Shown: positions 51,066-59,270 of the stretch, in pieces
How positions within the stretch are numbered: the first letter of the stretch is position 1
Layout of the letters: each line of letters opens with the position of its first letter
Origin: Stenomitos frigidus_A
GTDB lineage: Bacteria > Cyanobacteriota > Cyanobacteriia > Leptolyngbyales > Leptolyngbyaceae
NCBI RefSeq assembly: GCF_963877135.1
Contig: NZ_CAWNSW010000143.1
Coordinates: 68,188-132,187 of the forward strand
DNA: 64,000 nucleotides
Direction of reading: 5' to 3'
Notes under the pieces: generated by a model
The model's input: only the letters and a program-made list of their open reading frames with translations
Databases searched by the model: none
What the model was told of the DNA's origin: nothing
Translations under genes and position numbers: made by a program

Positions 51066-53378
51066 TCACAAGTCTCTGCGCGAGAGAAGAGAAGACCAAA
51101 AACCAAAACCACCCACACCTAGCCAGCTAAACCACACACCCCAGGGAAATTCTCCCTTAAGAGACTTATCAAGGTCAAGGGTGAGGTTGTCATAGCTAAC
51201 AATCCAGTTGCCGCCTTTGCGCCAGCCCACGCGATCGCCAAACTTTTTCCACTCGTCATTGTAATCCATCGGGCTACCGCATTCCTGCCAGATCTGCTTT
51301 TGGATGCTGAAGCCCCATTTGCCGTTGGGGTAGTCTGGCGTTTTGCTGTAGTGCGTCCAGAGTCGATCGAGGGTTTTGAGATCCTCGCAGGGGAAGTTTT
51401 CCAGGTCGGCGCGATCGAACCACTGCCCTTCGTCTTTGCCAGCCGTGGTAATCATCAGCCGATAGGTTTCCTGGTCTGCGTCTCGCCATTGCTGGGCTTT
51501 CAAGAGGTCTTCTAGTTTTTGATACTTCGAGTCTTGAGCCACCACTTTGAGCGTTTGCAGGGATGCTACTAACTCCGCACTAAGCTTTTCGGGACGCGGA
51601 TATTCCTTTAAACAAAGGATTGAGAGTTCTGCCGCTTCGCTGCCCAGTTCACAGGCTTTGCGAATCACCTGATCCAGTAATTTGGGGTTGAGTTGAGCGG
51701 TATAGAGCAAGACGGCTTCGCGCCAGACGGCTCCATTCCAATGTTGCAAAATCAGTTGAGCGTTTGCCTTGATGCTGGGCATATCCTGTGGCTGTGCCAG
51801 CCGCGTTGCCGCAAAGAAACCTTGAAAGCTGAGATGGGGAAACTCGTATTCTCCCGGTTCGCGTTCCACCAGTAGCTCGCTCACTTCTACAATTTGCTTC
51901 AGCCATTCTGCTGGGGTGATCTCTTCCCGTTGAAACACAGGCTGTTGCCCCAGAAACTTCAGCAAGCTCTGGTGCGGCACCTTAATGCGGTTTGCTTTCA
52001 CCATTTCCAATGCCAGTGTTTGCAACACTTCCAGGCTGCGCTCAAACGGCAGCACCATTGTAATGAACCGTGCCCTGGGGCGATCGTCTAGCTGAAGTTT
52101 GACGATACCTCGATAAAGGTCAAGGCGCTGACGAGGCAACTCCCTGGCAGGATCAAACCGATGGAACGTTACCAGCATATTCAGCAGCAGCGGGTTTTCA
52201 GCCATGTAGCCCAACTCTGCTCGGCGTTGCTGCAACTGGGCAATGAGTTGGTCTGCCCGTTCCTCTGCCACTCGTCTGGCATGACGAAGCTGTTTTTTAC
52301 TGCGGAAGCTCTCCTCCTGACAGCGGTACCAGCGACGGATAAAGGTTTCCTGCTGCGTCGGATTGAACGTGTTCACAAAAATCGGTACGGCTGGACGCTG
52401 CGCCACATAGTCTTTGTAGCCCGCAGGTCGGGAGGTCACGATAAAAACCGCTTTGCTATATTCCTGCATCTGGGCGCTAATCCAATGGCTGACCGCCTGT
52501 CGCTTGCCATCGGGCACCTCATCAAAGCCATCAAACATCACCAGTGCCGCACCGCTTGCTAACAGTTTTTCTGCCCATTGAGGTGGCGGGGTCAGGGGTT
52601 GATTTTTTGCCAGACTGGGCACATGGTGTTCGGTAATCAGTGTGGGTAAACCGGGAGGCTGTGCCTGGATGAGCAGTTCTGTGTGATCGCGCAGCCGCAG
52701 CAGTACTGGAACCAGTTTGGGTGCTCGATACCGTCTATACTGGCGCAGCCCATAGATGAGGGTAATGTGGCGCAACAAGGTGGTTTTGCCCATGCCGCCT
52801 TTTGCCTGAATGCTCATCTGCCGAAATTTGCGATCGCGCTGCGATCGTGCCAGCAAATCCCAAATGCTGAGATTGTCCGATCGCAACACTGCGTCACGCT
52901 GCCAGCGATTACGTTGACGCGACGGGCTTTTTTTGGCGATGGGTTCTGCCAAATCAGCGATGCCCAATGCCCCGCTTAACTCTAACGGCACAAACACTTC
53001 TGCCAGGAGGGGAAGAGTGGTGCGATCGGGGTTAAAGCCTTCAGTCGTGAATTCTTCGCATAGCATCGCTTGCTGCTTCAGGTATTGCCCCTCAAAGTCT
53101 GAGCGCAGGTCTGAGAACGATCGCTCAATACTGGCGATCGCCCCATCCATTGCCTGATCCAGCTTGGGTGAGAGCTTCTTGCCGATTTTGATCGTGATCC
53201 ACACCCCGGCTGCACCCGCAAAAAACAAGGACGCCTCTGTCCAATGACTTTCTCGAGCTTTTGTGACACCAACAAAACTCAATGCCCCTGGTATACCAAA
53301 CGTAACCAGTTTGTTGTCGAGTAATTCAAAAACTTTCTCGATCGTGGTGGGCGAATAGGCAGACGATTCTTCTGACAT
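51066..53378 (-). CDS. NACHT NTPase with C-terminal GUN4 domain
   Basis: 770 aa. Two N-terminal hydrophobic stretches (KLVTFGIPGALSFVGV; SLFFAGAAGVWITIKIG) suggest membrane attachment. The NACHT domain has Walker A QAKGGMGKTTLLRH (191-204) and Walker B ALVMFDGFDEVPDGKR, then helical repeats. Residues about 630-770 match GUN4: QETYRLMITTAGKDEGQWFD, LENFPCEDLKTLDRLWTHYS, KWGFSIQKQIWQECG, WKKFGDRVGWRKGGNW and FPWGVWFSW. GUN4 binds protoporphyrin and Mg-protoporphyrin. A STAND switch that senses a tetrapyrrole is a reasonable inference. Downstream is a REP palindrome. Confidence 0.92.
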   Translation of the reverse strand: MSEESSAYSPTTIEKVFELLDNKLVTFGIPGALSFVGVTKARESHWTEASLFFAGAAGVWITIKIGKKLSPKLDQAMDGAIASIERSFSDLRSDFEGQYLKQQAMLCEEFTTEGFNPDRTTLPLLAEVFVPLELSGALGIADLAEPIAKKSPSRQRNRWQRDAVLRSDNLSIWDLLARSQRDRKFRQMSIQAKGGMGKTTLLRHITLIYGLRQYRRYRAPKLVPVLLRLRDHTELLIQAQPPGLPTLITEHHVPSLAKNQPLTPPPQWAEKLLASGAALVMFDGFDEVPDGKRQAVSHWISAQMQEYSKAVFIVTSRPAGYKDYVAQRPAVPIFVNTFNPTQQETFIRRWYRCQEESFRSKKQLRHARRVAEERADQLIAQLQQRRAELGYMAENPLLLNMLVTFHRFDPARELPRQRLDLYRGIVKLQLDDRPRARFITMVLPFERSLEVLQTLALEMVKANRIKVPHQSLLKFLGQQPVFQREEITPAEWLKQIVEVSELLVEREPGEYEFPHLSFQGFFAATRLAQPQDMPSIKANAQLILQHWNGAVWREAVLLYTAQLNPKLLDQVIRKACELGSEAAELSILCLKEYPRPEKLSAELVASLQTLKVVAQDSKYQKLEDLLKAQQWRDADQETYRLMITTAGKDEGQWFDRADLENFPCEDLKTLDRLWTHYSKTPDYPNGKWGFSIQKQIWQECGSPMDYNDEWKKFGDRVGWRKGGNWIVSYDNLTLDLDKSLKGEFPWGVWFSWLGVGGFGFWSSLLSRRDL

Positions 53379-53487
53379 CGGGGTTGGCTCGGCAAGGCGA
53401 TGTCTCTTTTTTAACCTAAAGTCTCGCTAAACCCAAATTATCGACCCAACTTCTTTCCTCAGATCCATCTGCTAAGACGCCAACCTC

Positions 53488-53521
53488 AGCCCTCCGAGAT
53501 TTTTGAAAACATCGGAGGGCT
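53488..53521. repeat. diverged REP-like palindrome
   Basis: AGCCCTCCGA followed by an A/T-rich middle and TCGGAGGGCT. Same plan as the palindromes around the transposase, with changed outer bases that remain complementary. Located at the end of modBC. Confidence 0.8.
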
Positions 53522-53525
53522 AGAA

Positions 53526-55373
53526 TCAGTCCACCATGAGAATCAAGCGTGCTGGGTCAAGCTGCACAGCCCAGGGAAACGGCTGATCTTTAATGGCATG
53601 CCACTTTTCTTTGAAGACCTCTGCCTGCACGTGATAGTCCTGTGCATCAGTGGGTGCGGTGTTGAATTTGAGGAATAGCGTCATGCGGTGCGGGGTTTCG
53701 CTGGTTGCAGCCAGCCAACAGGGATAAGTATTGTCGCTATCAGGAGCGGGCATGATGCTGATTTGATGGGCACGAATGCCAATATCCGTGAGGCGATCGG
53801 GAATGGCTTCCAGCACTTGCAACGTAATGCCCCAATCCGTTGCTTCCACAAAGCCAGAACCCTGCACCACCACGCGGGAGAAGTTTTTACAGCCTGTAAG
53901 TTGAGCCACCCTCACGGTCTTGGGATGCTCAAAAATCTGATGCTTAGAGCCATAGGCGATCGCGCTTCCCCCGGACATCACCATCAGCATCCCACAAAGA
54001 CGGTATGCCTCCTCCAGGTTATGAGTAACAAACAACGTAATACCTGGATAGGTAGACAAGGTTTCCATCAGTTGTTGTTCCATCTGGCTACGGAGATGGG
54101 TATCCAGTGCTGAGAAGGGCTCGTCTAACAACAGCGCTTCCGGTTCGGTTGCCAGCGCCCGTGCCAGCGCCACCCGCTGTTGTTGTCCTCCCGAAAGCTG
54201 ATGGGGATAGCGATCGCCCAGTCCTTGTAGTTGGACTGAAGCAAGCTGTTGAGACACTCGTTGTCGGCGCAATGTTTTGGGTAGACGCTGCAACCCAAAG
54301 GCAATATTTTGAGCAACGGTCATGTGGGGAAACAGGGCATAGTTTTGAAAGACCAGACTGACATGACGTTTATGGCTGGGTAGATTAATGCGTTTGCCTG
54401 CATCAAAGAGGGTGCGTCCATTCAAGACAATACGCCCCTTGGTCGGCGTTTCCACCCCTGCGATACAGCGGAGGGTCATACTTTTCCCTGAACCTGAACC
54501 ACCGAGGATACCCAAGGTTTCTGGCAGTGCTGTAAACGCGATATCGAGTTTGAAGTTTGCTAATTGCTTTTCAATCGTGACGAACAATCCTGTTGCCGTA
54601 TTGCTTAACGGCGGGTTAATCCATTGCCCTAAGCGAGCAGGTTCTGTGCGTTTGCCACCTCGATTTACGGGTTCATTGGCTTCGAGCAAACCTCCGTCCG
54701 ATCGCTGCCGCTTCTCTTCATAGTGCTGCTGCCACAGATTCACAACCATCAAACCAGAAAGGGAAATTGCCATAATGGCGATCGCCCATAGCCATGCCAA
54801 TCCCATGTCGCCTGCTTCCACCGCAAAGTAGATGGCCATCGGCATCGTTTGGGTTTCCCCAGGAATATTGCCTGCCAGCATGAGCGTGGCACCAAATTCT
54901 CCCAAAGCGCGAGCAAAGGCGAGCGTGACACCTGCCACCAGTCCAGGCATCGCCAACGGCAAGAGGATTTGCCAAAAGATCCGTCGTTCCGAGGCTCCGA
55001 GCGTTCTGGCGACGTGCAATAAGCTACTGTCGATTTGTTCAAACGCCCCCAATGCCGTTTTATACATCAGCGGGAACGACACCACGATCGCGGCGACCAC
55101 TCCGGCGTACCAGGTGAAGATAATCGTGAAATCAAACGATTCCATCAGTTGTCCGAGAGGGCCGTTTTTGCCGAACAGCAGCAGCAGTAGAAATCCCACC
55201 ACTGTAGGCGGCAAAATGAGCGGCGAAATGAGAATGCCCTCCAGCAGCGATCGCCAGCGTCCCCGATCCCCCAGCATTCTATAGGCAGCAAAGATGCCCA
55301 TGAAAAACGTGGCTACGGTAGCAGTACCAGCCACCTTGAGCGAAAGCCATAACGGGGAAAGATCCAGTTCCAT
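53526..55373 (-). CDS. modBC: molybdate ABC transporter, fused permease-ATPase (ModBC)
   Basis: 615 aa. The N-terminal permease half (1-225) has five or six helices, with FPLMYKTALGAFEQIDSSLLHVARTLGASERRIFWQILLPLAMPG (EAA loop). The C-terminal ATPase (about 265-490) has Walker A GGSGSGKSMTL, signature LSGGQQQRVALARAL, Walker B ALLLDEPFSALD and the H-loop LFVTHN. A TOBE-like tail follows. Molybdate permease and ATPase are separate in enterobacteria; the fusion is a known cyanobacterial variant. It is 12 nt downstream of modA, one operon. Supplies molybdenum for nitrate reductase or nitrogenase. Confidence 0.95.
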   Translation of the reverse strand: MELDLSPLWLSLKVAGTATVATFFMGIFAAYRMLGDRGRWRSLLEGILISPLILPPTVVGFLLLLLFGKNGPLGQLMESFDFTIIFTWYAGVVAAIVVSFPLMYKTALGAFEQIDSSLLHVARTLGASERRIFWQILLPLAMPGLVAGVTLAFARALGEFGATLMLAGNIPGETQTMPMAIYFAVEAGDMGLAWLWAIAIMAISLSGLMVVNLWQQHYEEKRQRSDGGLLEANEPVNRGGKRTEPARLGQWINPPLSNTATGLFVTIEKQLANFKLDIAFTALPETLGILGGSGSGKSMTLRCIAGVETPTKGRIVLNGRTLFDAGKRINLPSHKRHVSLVFQNYALFPHMTVAQNIAFGLQRLPKTLRRQRVSQQLASVQLQGLGDRYPHQLSGGQQQRVALARALATEPEALLLDEPFSALDTHLRSQMEQQLMETLSTYPGITLFVTHNLEEAYRLCGMLMVMSGGSAIAYGSKHQIFEHPKTVRVAQLTGCKNFSRVVVQGSGFVEATDWGITLQVLEAIPDRLTDIGIRAHQISIMPAPDSDNTYPCWLAATSETPHRMTLFLKFNTAPTDAQDYHVQAEVFKEKWHAIKDQPFPWAVQLDPARLILMVD

Positions 55374-55385
55374 CGGTTCTCTAGG

Positions 55386-56180
55386 TTAGCTCACGGTAAA
55401 GCCGTATTTTGTAAACACTTTCTTGGCTGAATTGCTCAGCAAAAACTGCACAAAATTCCTAGAAACAGTTTGATTCCGGCTATTTTTCAATACCGCGATC
55501 GGATACACAATCGGCGAGTGCAAATTCGCTGGAATGGTTTGGGCAATTTTCACCTTATTGGTGGTTTTGGCATCGGTCAGATACACCAATCCCGCATCAA
55601 CATTGCCTGCTTCTACAAACTGCAATACCTGTCGGACGTTACTTGCCAGCACATATTTCGATTTCAATTGTTTCCATACGCCAGCTTTAGTCAATGCTTC
55701 TTCGGCGTATTGTCCGGCTGGGACGCTACGCGGATCGCCGATCGCAATCCGCTTCACGCGAAGATCGGTTAAACTTTTCAGGTTTGTGATCCCAGAGGCA
55801 CGAGTTGGAACCACCAAAACGAGCCGATTGGTCAACAAATTACGCCGAGTATCCGAAACTAAAAGACTTTTCTGCTGTAAGGCATCCATCTGCTTCTCTG
55901 CCGCTGAGATGAATACATCCGCAGGCGCACCATTTTCAATTTGCTGTTGTAGCGCCCCCGAGCTGGCGAAATTATAGCGAACGGAGACATTGGAGTGCGC
56001 CTGACGATAGAGCGGTGCCAATTCTTTCAGTGCATCAGTCAAACTGGCAGCAGCAGAGACAATCAATTGGGTGTTTGCCTGAGCGATCGCGGTTGGAGAA
56101 TTAAACAACCGAACACCAAAGGATGCGCCAAAAGCGAGAACTAAAAGCGTCATAAGAACTAGAAACCGTTGCCTTTTCAT
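55386..56180 (-). CDS. modA: molybdate-binding periplasmic protein
   Basis: 264 aa. Signal peptide KRQRFLVLMTLLVLAFGASFGVRL. The mature protein has the ModA type II binding fold: LIVSAAASLTDALKELAPLYRQ, VRYNFASSGALQQQIENGAPADVFISAAEKQMDAL, IAIGDPRSVPAGQYAEEALTKAG and VEAGNVDAGLVYLTDAKT. The AASL, SSGAL and AGxVYxTDA positions contact oxyanion. First gene of the modA-modBC operon. The 335-bp upstream gap is shared with the divergent Mop gene. Confidence 0.96.
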   Translation of the reverse strand: MKRQRFLVLMTLLVLAFGASFGVRLFNSPTAIAQANTQLIVSAAASLTDALKELAPLYRQAHSNVSVRYNFASSGALQQQIENGAPADVFISAAEKQMDALQQKSLLVSDTRRNLLTNRLVLVVPTRASGITNLKSLTDLRVKRIAIGDPRSVPAGQYAEEALTKAGVWKQLKSKYVLASNVRQVLQFVEAGNVDAGLVYLTDAKTTNKVKIAQTIPANLHSPIVYPIAVLKNSRNQTVSRNFVQFLLSNSAKKVFTKYGFTVS

Positions 56181-56515
56181 ACGACCTCTGGGGTGTTCTA
56201 CCGATAGATTAATGATGCACTATTACTAAAATAAGACTATAGTCATTAGCTTAATTAGGCAATCAAAAATTATATTTTGCAAGCAAATCGATTTAATTTA
56301 AGCGGACAATAAAATACAGAAATGAGATTCTACTTGATCTGACAAGCTAACTGTTCATTCAGCAAGGTATCTTCGTCTAAAAGGATGCTTTAACAATTAT
56401 TTTTACTAATAAAACTGACTAACAGAATACTCTTTTATGAAACTACATATACTGCTAAAATATTAGAAAGAAGTGATTGAATTTACACTTCCATCTCATA
56501 TTGAAAGAGCTAGAA
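56181..56515. other. AT-rich divergent promoter region between modA and mop
   Basis: 335 bases, clearly more AT-rich than the flanks, separating divergent modA and mop. It must hold promoters for both. A TATAGT hexamer lies near 56239. I see no recognisable ModE palindrome or riboswitch. Confidence 0.5.
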
Positions 56516-56710
56516 ATGCAAATCAGTGGGCGTAACGGAACGGTCAAGGCGATTGAGATTGGGGCTGTGAATGCAGAAGTTGAAACTGCAGCAGGCGTTG
56601 AAATGACTGCCATGATCACAAAAGCCTCGGCAGAGAACTTAGGTTTAAGTGTTGGTAAAGAAGCCTATGCTGTTGTTAAAACCAGTGGTGTTATGGTCGC
56701 GATCGACTAA
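56516..56710 (+). CDS. mop: molbindin (Mop/TOBE) protein
   Basis: About 64 aa from ATG 56516 with GAAAGAG upstream. Sequence MQISGRNGTVKAIEIGAVNAEVETAAGVEMTAMITKASAENLGLSVGKEAYAVVKTSGVMVAID is a single Mop domain: xISARNxxxGxVxxIxxGxVxxEV and LxVGxxxxAxIKxxxVxxA. It stores or buffers molybdate and tungstate as an oligomer. Divergent from modA, hence probably in the same regulon. Confidence 0.93.
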   Translation: MQISGRNGTVKAIEIGAVNAEVETAAGVEMTAMITKASAENLGLSVGKEAYAVVKTSGVMVAID

Positions 56711-56723
56711 AAACAAAGCCTTC

Positions 56724-56756
56724 AGACCTCCGACTTTTTGAAGAAATTGGAGGTCC
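56724..56756. repeat. diverged palindrome at the mop 3' end
   Basis: AGACCTCCGACTTTTTGAAG followed by AAATTGGAGGTCC. A decayed member of the REP-like family of 50272-50304; between convergent genes, possibly a terminator. Confidence 0.7.
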
Positions 56757-56760
56757 AGGG

Positions 56761-57390
56761 TTAGCCTCTTTCACGAGCCACAACGTGAAAAATATGCCAG
56801 TGTTTTTGCTCACCGATCGCCGTTACGCCCGGATGTTCTTCTTCCTCTAACCACTCGGTTTCAAAGGGTTGTAAAAGTGCTTCCACTTGTTGGCGCGTAT
56901 GATGGGTTCGATTAGGATAAATTGCCCAAGAGTCACGATCGCCAAATAGCTGTCCACAAAACCGTCCACATGGGTTGAGCGATGCCACGATGGTTTCCCA
57001 AAGCTTAGGGAACGCTGTGGGTAGACAAAAAGGGAGGCAGAAACTGGCATTAATGAGATCAATTCCAGAGGGCAGAGCCAAATTTTCAAAGCGCATCAGT
57101 TGAGTTTGAAGTAGATCGCGTTGAAGATCGGGACGATCCAGCAACCGATCGAAAGCCTTTTGTTCGCCATCAACTGCTAAAACACGCCAGTTCCGACGCA
57201 ATAATTCCACCGTGTCGCGCCCATCACCGCAACCCAAATCTACGGCAAAGCGAGGGCGATCCAGTAACGGCTCTGCATCAAAGTTGGTCAATGCTTTCAG
57301 CAGCGTTTCACGGGGTGGGCGACCTTCTACTGCCTGATAGTACGTTGCCCAATCGTGTCCAGAACTGTGAGAGTGAGTGGATTCAGTCAT
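56761..57390 (-). CDS. class I SAM-dependent methyltransferase (TehB-like)
   Basis: 209 aa. Motif I FAVDLGCGDGRDTVELLRRNW, motif II VLAVDGEQKAFDRLLDR, post II IDLINASFCLPFCLPTAFPKLW, and the C-terminal SLNPCGRFCGQLFGDRDSW and KHWHIFHVVARER. This is the tellurite-resistance/methyltransferase 31 type. N-terminal DWATYYQAVEGRPPRETLLKAL is the family lid. Substrate unknown. Convergent with mop. Confidence 0.9.
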   Translation of the reverse strand: MTESTHSHSSGHDWATYYQAVEGRPPRETLLKALTNFDAEPLLDRPRFAVDLGCGDGRDTVELLRRNWRVLAVDGEQKAFDRLLDRPDLQRDLLQTQLMRFENLALPSGIDLINASFCLPFCLPTAFPKLWETIVASLNPCGRFCGQLFGDRDSWAIYPNRTHHTRQQVEALLQPFETEWLEEEEHPGVTAIGEQKHWHIFHVVARERG

Positions 57391-57392
57391 GC

Positions 57393-57512
57393 TCAGACGA
57401 TCGCAAGTTCAGCGTGGGTTTGGCAATTTTTAGGACAAACTCTAGCACAGGCTTCGCAACCAATGCAATTTGCGGGCAGGTTCCCGATGCTGAAGCGATC
57501 GCCATCAAGGCA
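57393..57512 (-). pseudogene. fragment of a 4Fe-4S ferredoxin-type protein
   Basis: A 39-codon open stretch without start codon ends at TGA 57393. It reads LDGDRFSIGNLPANCIGCEA followed by CARVCPKNCQTHAELAIV, a CxxCxxCxxxCP iron-sulfur motif that is unlikely by chance. The upstream part of the gene is missing. The opposite strand can also be read (LLDRIETLEQQVQQLTQ), so coding on this strand is not certain. Confidence 0.4.
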
Positions 57513-57601
57513 TTACTCGATCGGATTGAAACGCTAGAGCAACAAGTCCAACAACTCACCCAACAGCAAGATTCCTAACCCTGTTTCCGAAGTCACTTCC
57601 A

Positions 57602-57811
57602 ATGTCTCCCCGTTCTCCTGCAAATTCTGGCACCAGCCAAATAAACGATCCGCTGACTATCAAAGCTTCTGTTGCTCATATTGTTGCTGTGCCTCGCATC
57701 GATCGCTGGCGCATCTACCATCGTCTGCAAGAACCCATGATTCCCTGCTGGTGCCTGGATGATATGACAAACACAGCGAAAGACGACATTAATGGGCGAA
57801 CGTACATTTGA
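57602..57811 (+). CDS. truncated small protein, Asr1405/Asl0597-like
   Basis: 69 aa. The central part VAHIVAVPRIDRWRIYHRLQEPMIPCWC resembles the small cyanobacterial Asr1405/Asl0597 family (DRWxVYxRLQELxIPCxC). The usual end (a QPLxVxxxSxxAAIQLWSV-type stretch) is replaced by an unrelated 20 residues that stop at the tRNA-Thr 3' end. So it is probably a gene cut by an event at the tRNA. Role of the family unknown. Confidence 0.5.
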   Translation: MSPRSPANSGTSQINDPLTIKASVAHIVAVPRIDRWRIYHRLQEPMIPCWCLDDMTNTAKDDINGRTYI

Positions 57812-57883
57812 AGCCGATGGGGGGATTTGAACCCCCGACCGCTCGATTACGAATCGAGTGCTCTACCACTGAGCCACATCGGC
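57812..57883 (-). tRNA. tRNA-Thr (anticodon CGT)
   Basis: 72 nt. Acceptor GCCGATG pairs with CATCGGC. D-arm GGCTCAGTGGTAGAGC. Anticodon stem CTCGA/TCGAG with loop TTCGTAA (anticodon CGT, threonine ACG). T-arm GGGGGTTCAAATCCCCC. No encoded CCA, as usual in cyanobacteria. Its 3' half is repeated in part at 49991-50027, suggesting use as an integration site. Confidence 0.97.
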
Positions 57884-57974
57884 ATATCGATTAAACAGTA
57901 TAACAGGCTTAGTGTTTTCATTGGGTATGCAGTGTAGGGTAAAGAGGTAAGGTAAGCCAACAAATGAGAGAGTC

Positions 57975-58274
57975 ATGGCAAATAAGCGATCGAGCGGAGC
58001 GGAAAAACGCCTTACGCTCAAGCAGACAGACCCTGAAAAATATGCCTTTTTGAAAGCCGAAGCAGCTGCACCGTATCGGAGCTTGCGTAAATTTGTCTAC
58101 ATCGGCTTGGCTTCGTCGGGAGCGATCGGTGCTTTCATTTTCCTCATGCAACTTTTGGCCGGCCAAGAGGTGAGTGCTATCTTGCCTAATCTAGCGTTGC
58201 AAGTTGGAGTTGTCGTGTTGATGGTCTGGCTTTTTCGTCTTGAAGGCAAAGCAGAACGTAAATCGGATTCGTGA
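57975..58274 (+). CDS. DUF3493 membrane protein
   Basis: 99 aa: RLTLKQTDPEKYAFLKAEAAAPYRSLRKFVYIGLASSGAIGAFIFLMQLLAG, then LALQVGVVVLMVWLFRLEGKAE. Two membrane helices with a basic N-terminus; the DPEKYxxLKAExxxPYRxLRxFxY signature is DUF3493, found in cyanobacteria and plastids. Likely thylakoid or plasma membrane protein of unknown, possibly photosynthesis-related, role. Confidence 0.85.
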   Translation: MANKRSSGAEKRLTLKQTDPEKYAFLKAEAAAPYRSLRKFVYIGLASSGAIGAFIFLMQLLAGQEVSAILPNLALQVGVVVLMVWLFRLEGKAERKSDS

Positions 58275-58486
58275 TTTTGGTGCTGCTTTGAGGGTCAATC
58301 TTTGAGAGATGACTTTTTTGAGAGATAACTTTCGTGAGGGTGTTTCGCGCTCCTTGTCTACCGCCCTCATAGCAAAAAGGGGTACTTACAAAGCAGCCTC
58401 AAGTACCACAACGCCCTCATGCTTTGTTGGCAGAATCGCCTTCACTATACCCACAAGAAGTGCTTCCGGTATCTGCATGTAAGGCT

Positions 58487-59254
58487 TTAGTCTGAACCCA
58501 GAATGCGTAGGAGTTGGTCAATATTATCCAAATCTCCAACAATACGGCGCACTGGACGAGGCCACACTTTAACCAACGTTGGTGTTGCCGAAACCTGATC
58601 AAGCTCTGCCTGCTCAGGATGTTGCGACACATCAATAACCTTAAGTGTATACAGGTGACTGAGGGACTCCTCCAGGAGCCGATGCAGGGTTTGCAGCGTC
58701 CGCTCCGTAGCGACGCTATGTCCCGAAACAAAGAGTCGTAGCACGTAGCCTGTTGCTGCTGGGTGCAGTAGAGGCGGTTCTATGGCTGCGGTTTGAGCCC
58801 CTTGGTGGCTTTGGGCATAGGGTTCCGCCTGCTCAGACCGCACCACTAAATCGTGGGGTTCCCACAGTTGCGGAAACTGTTTTCGGTAGGTCGCCAACAC
58901 GACCGCGTCGCAGACGCCTTCTTTCAAAACGGTTGGCTGCCAATGCAAATCGTCGAGACCAAAGACAGCATTCAGTAACGTCTGATATCTCAGTACCAAG
59001 GGCGAGGCCTCAGCAGCAGTGAGTAACCGTTGTGTCCGAGAGTCAAACCAGCGATCGACCGTTGCGGTATAGCAGGGAACCAAAAAATGAGGCGGTTCTG
59101 GCAGGCTCAGAAGATCCTGTAGCGCAGCACAAAGGTGTAAATGCCAGCGTTCTTGCTTCTTGTAATCGATGCCATAAACCAGACCGCCTCCGGGCGTAAA
59201 CAGCGCAATGCCCTTAAATACACCGGGGTTAGGAAGGGGATCTGGGTTCAACAT
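58487..59254 (-). CDS. KaiB-fold protein with a cyanobacterial N-terminal domain
   Basis: 255 aa, with AGGAAAAG before the ATG. The first about 165 residues are a conserved cyanobacterial domain (FKGIALFTPGGGLVYGIDYKKQERWHLHLCAALQ). Residues about 168-255 are a thioredoxin-like KaiB domain: YVLRLFVSGHSVATERTLQTLHRLLEESL, YTLKVIDVSQHPEQAELDQVSATPTLVKVWPRPVRRIVGDL (cis-Pro ATPTL). This is the SasA/KaiB sensory fold that binds KaiC. It is 16 nt downstream of pilT on the same strand. A link between clock-type signalling and pilus motion is possible but inferred. Confidence 0.85.
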   Translation of the reverse strand: MLNPDPLPNPGVFKGIALFTPGGGLVYGIDYKKQERWHLHLCAALQDLLSLPEPPHFLVPCYTATVDRWFDSRTQRLLTAAEASPLVLRYQTLLNAVFGLDDLHWQPTVLKEGVCDAVVLATYRKQFPQLWEPHDLVVRSEQAEPYAQSHQGAQTAAIEPPLLHPAATGYVLRLFVSGHSVATERTLQTLHRLLEESLSHLYTLKVIDVSQHPEQAELDQVSATPTLVKVWPRPVRRIVGDLDNIDQLLRILGSD

Positions 59255-59270
59255 CTTTTCCTATAGTTGG

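Noticed and set aside
57291..57578. Plus-strand frame ending LLDRIETLEQQVQQLTQ
   Set aside because: Its start lies antisense to a methyltransferase and its middle is antisense to a ferredoxin-type motif; the coiled-coil tail alone is too little, though it cannot be excluded.
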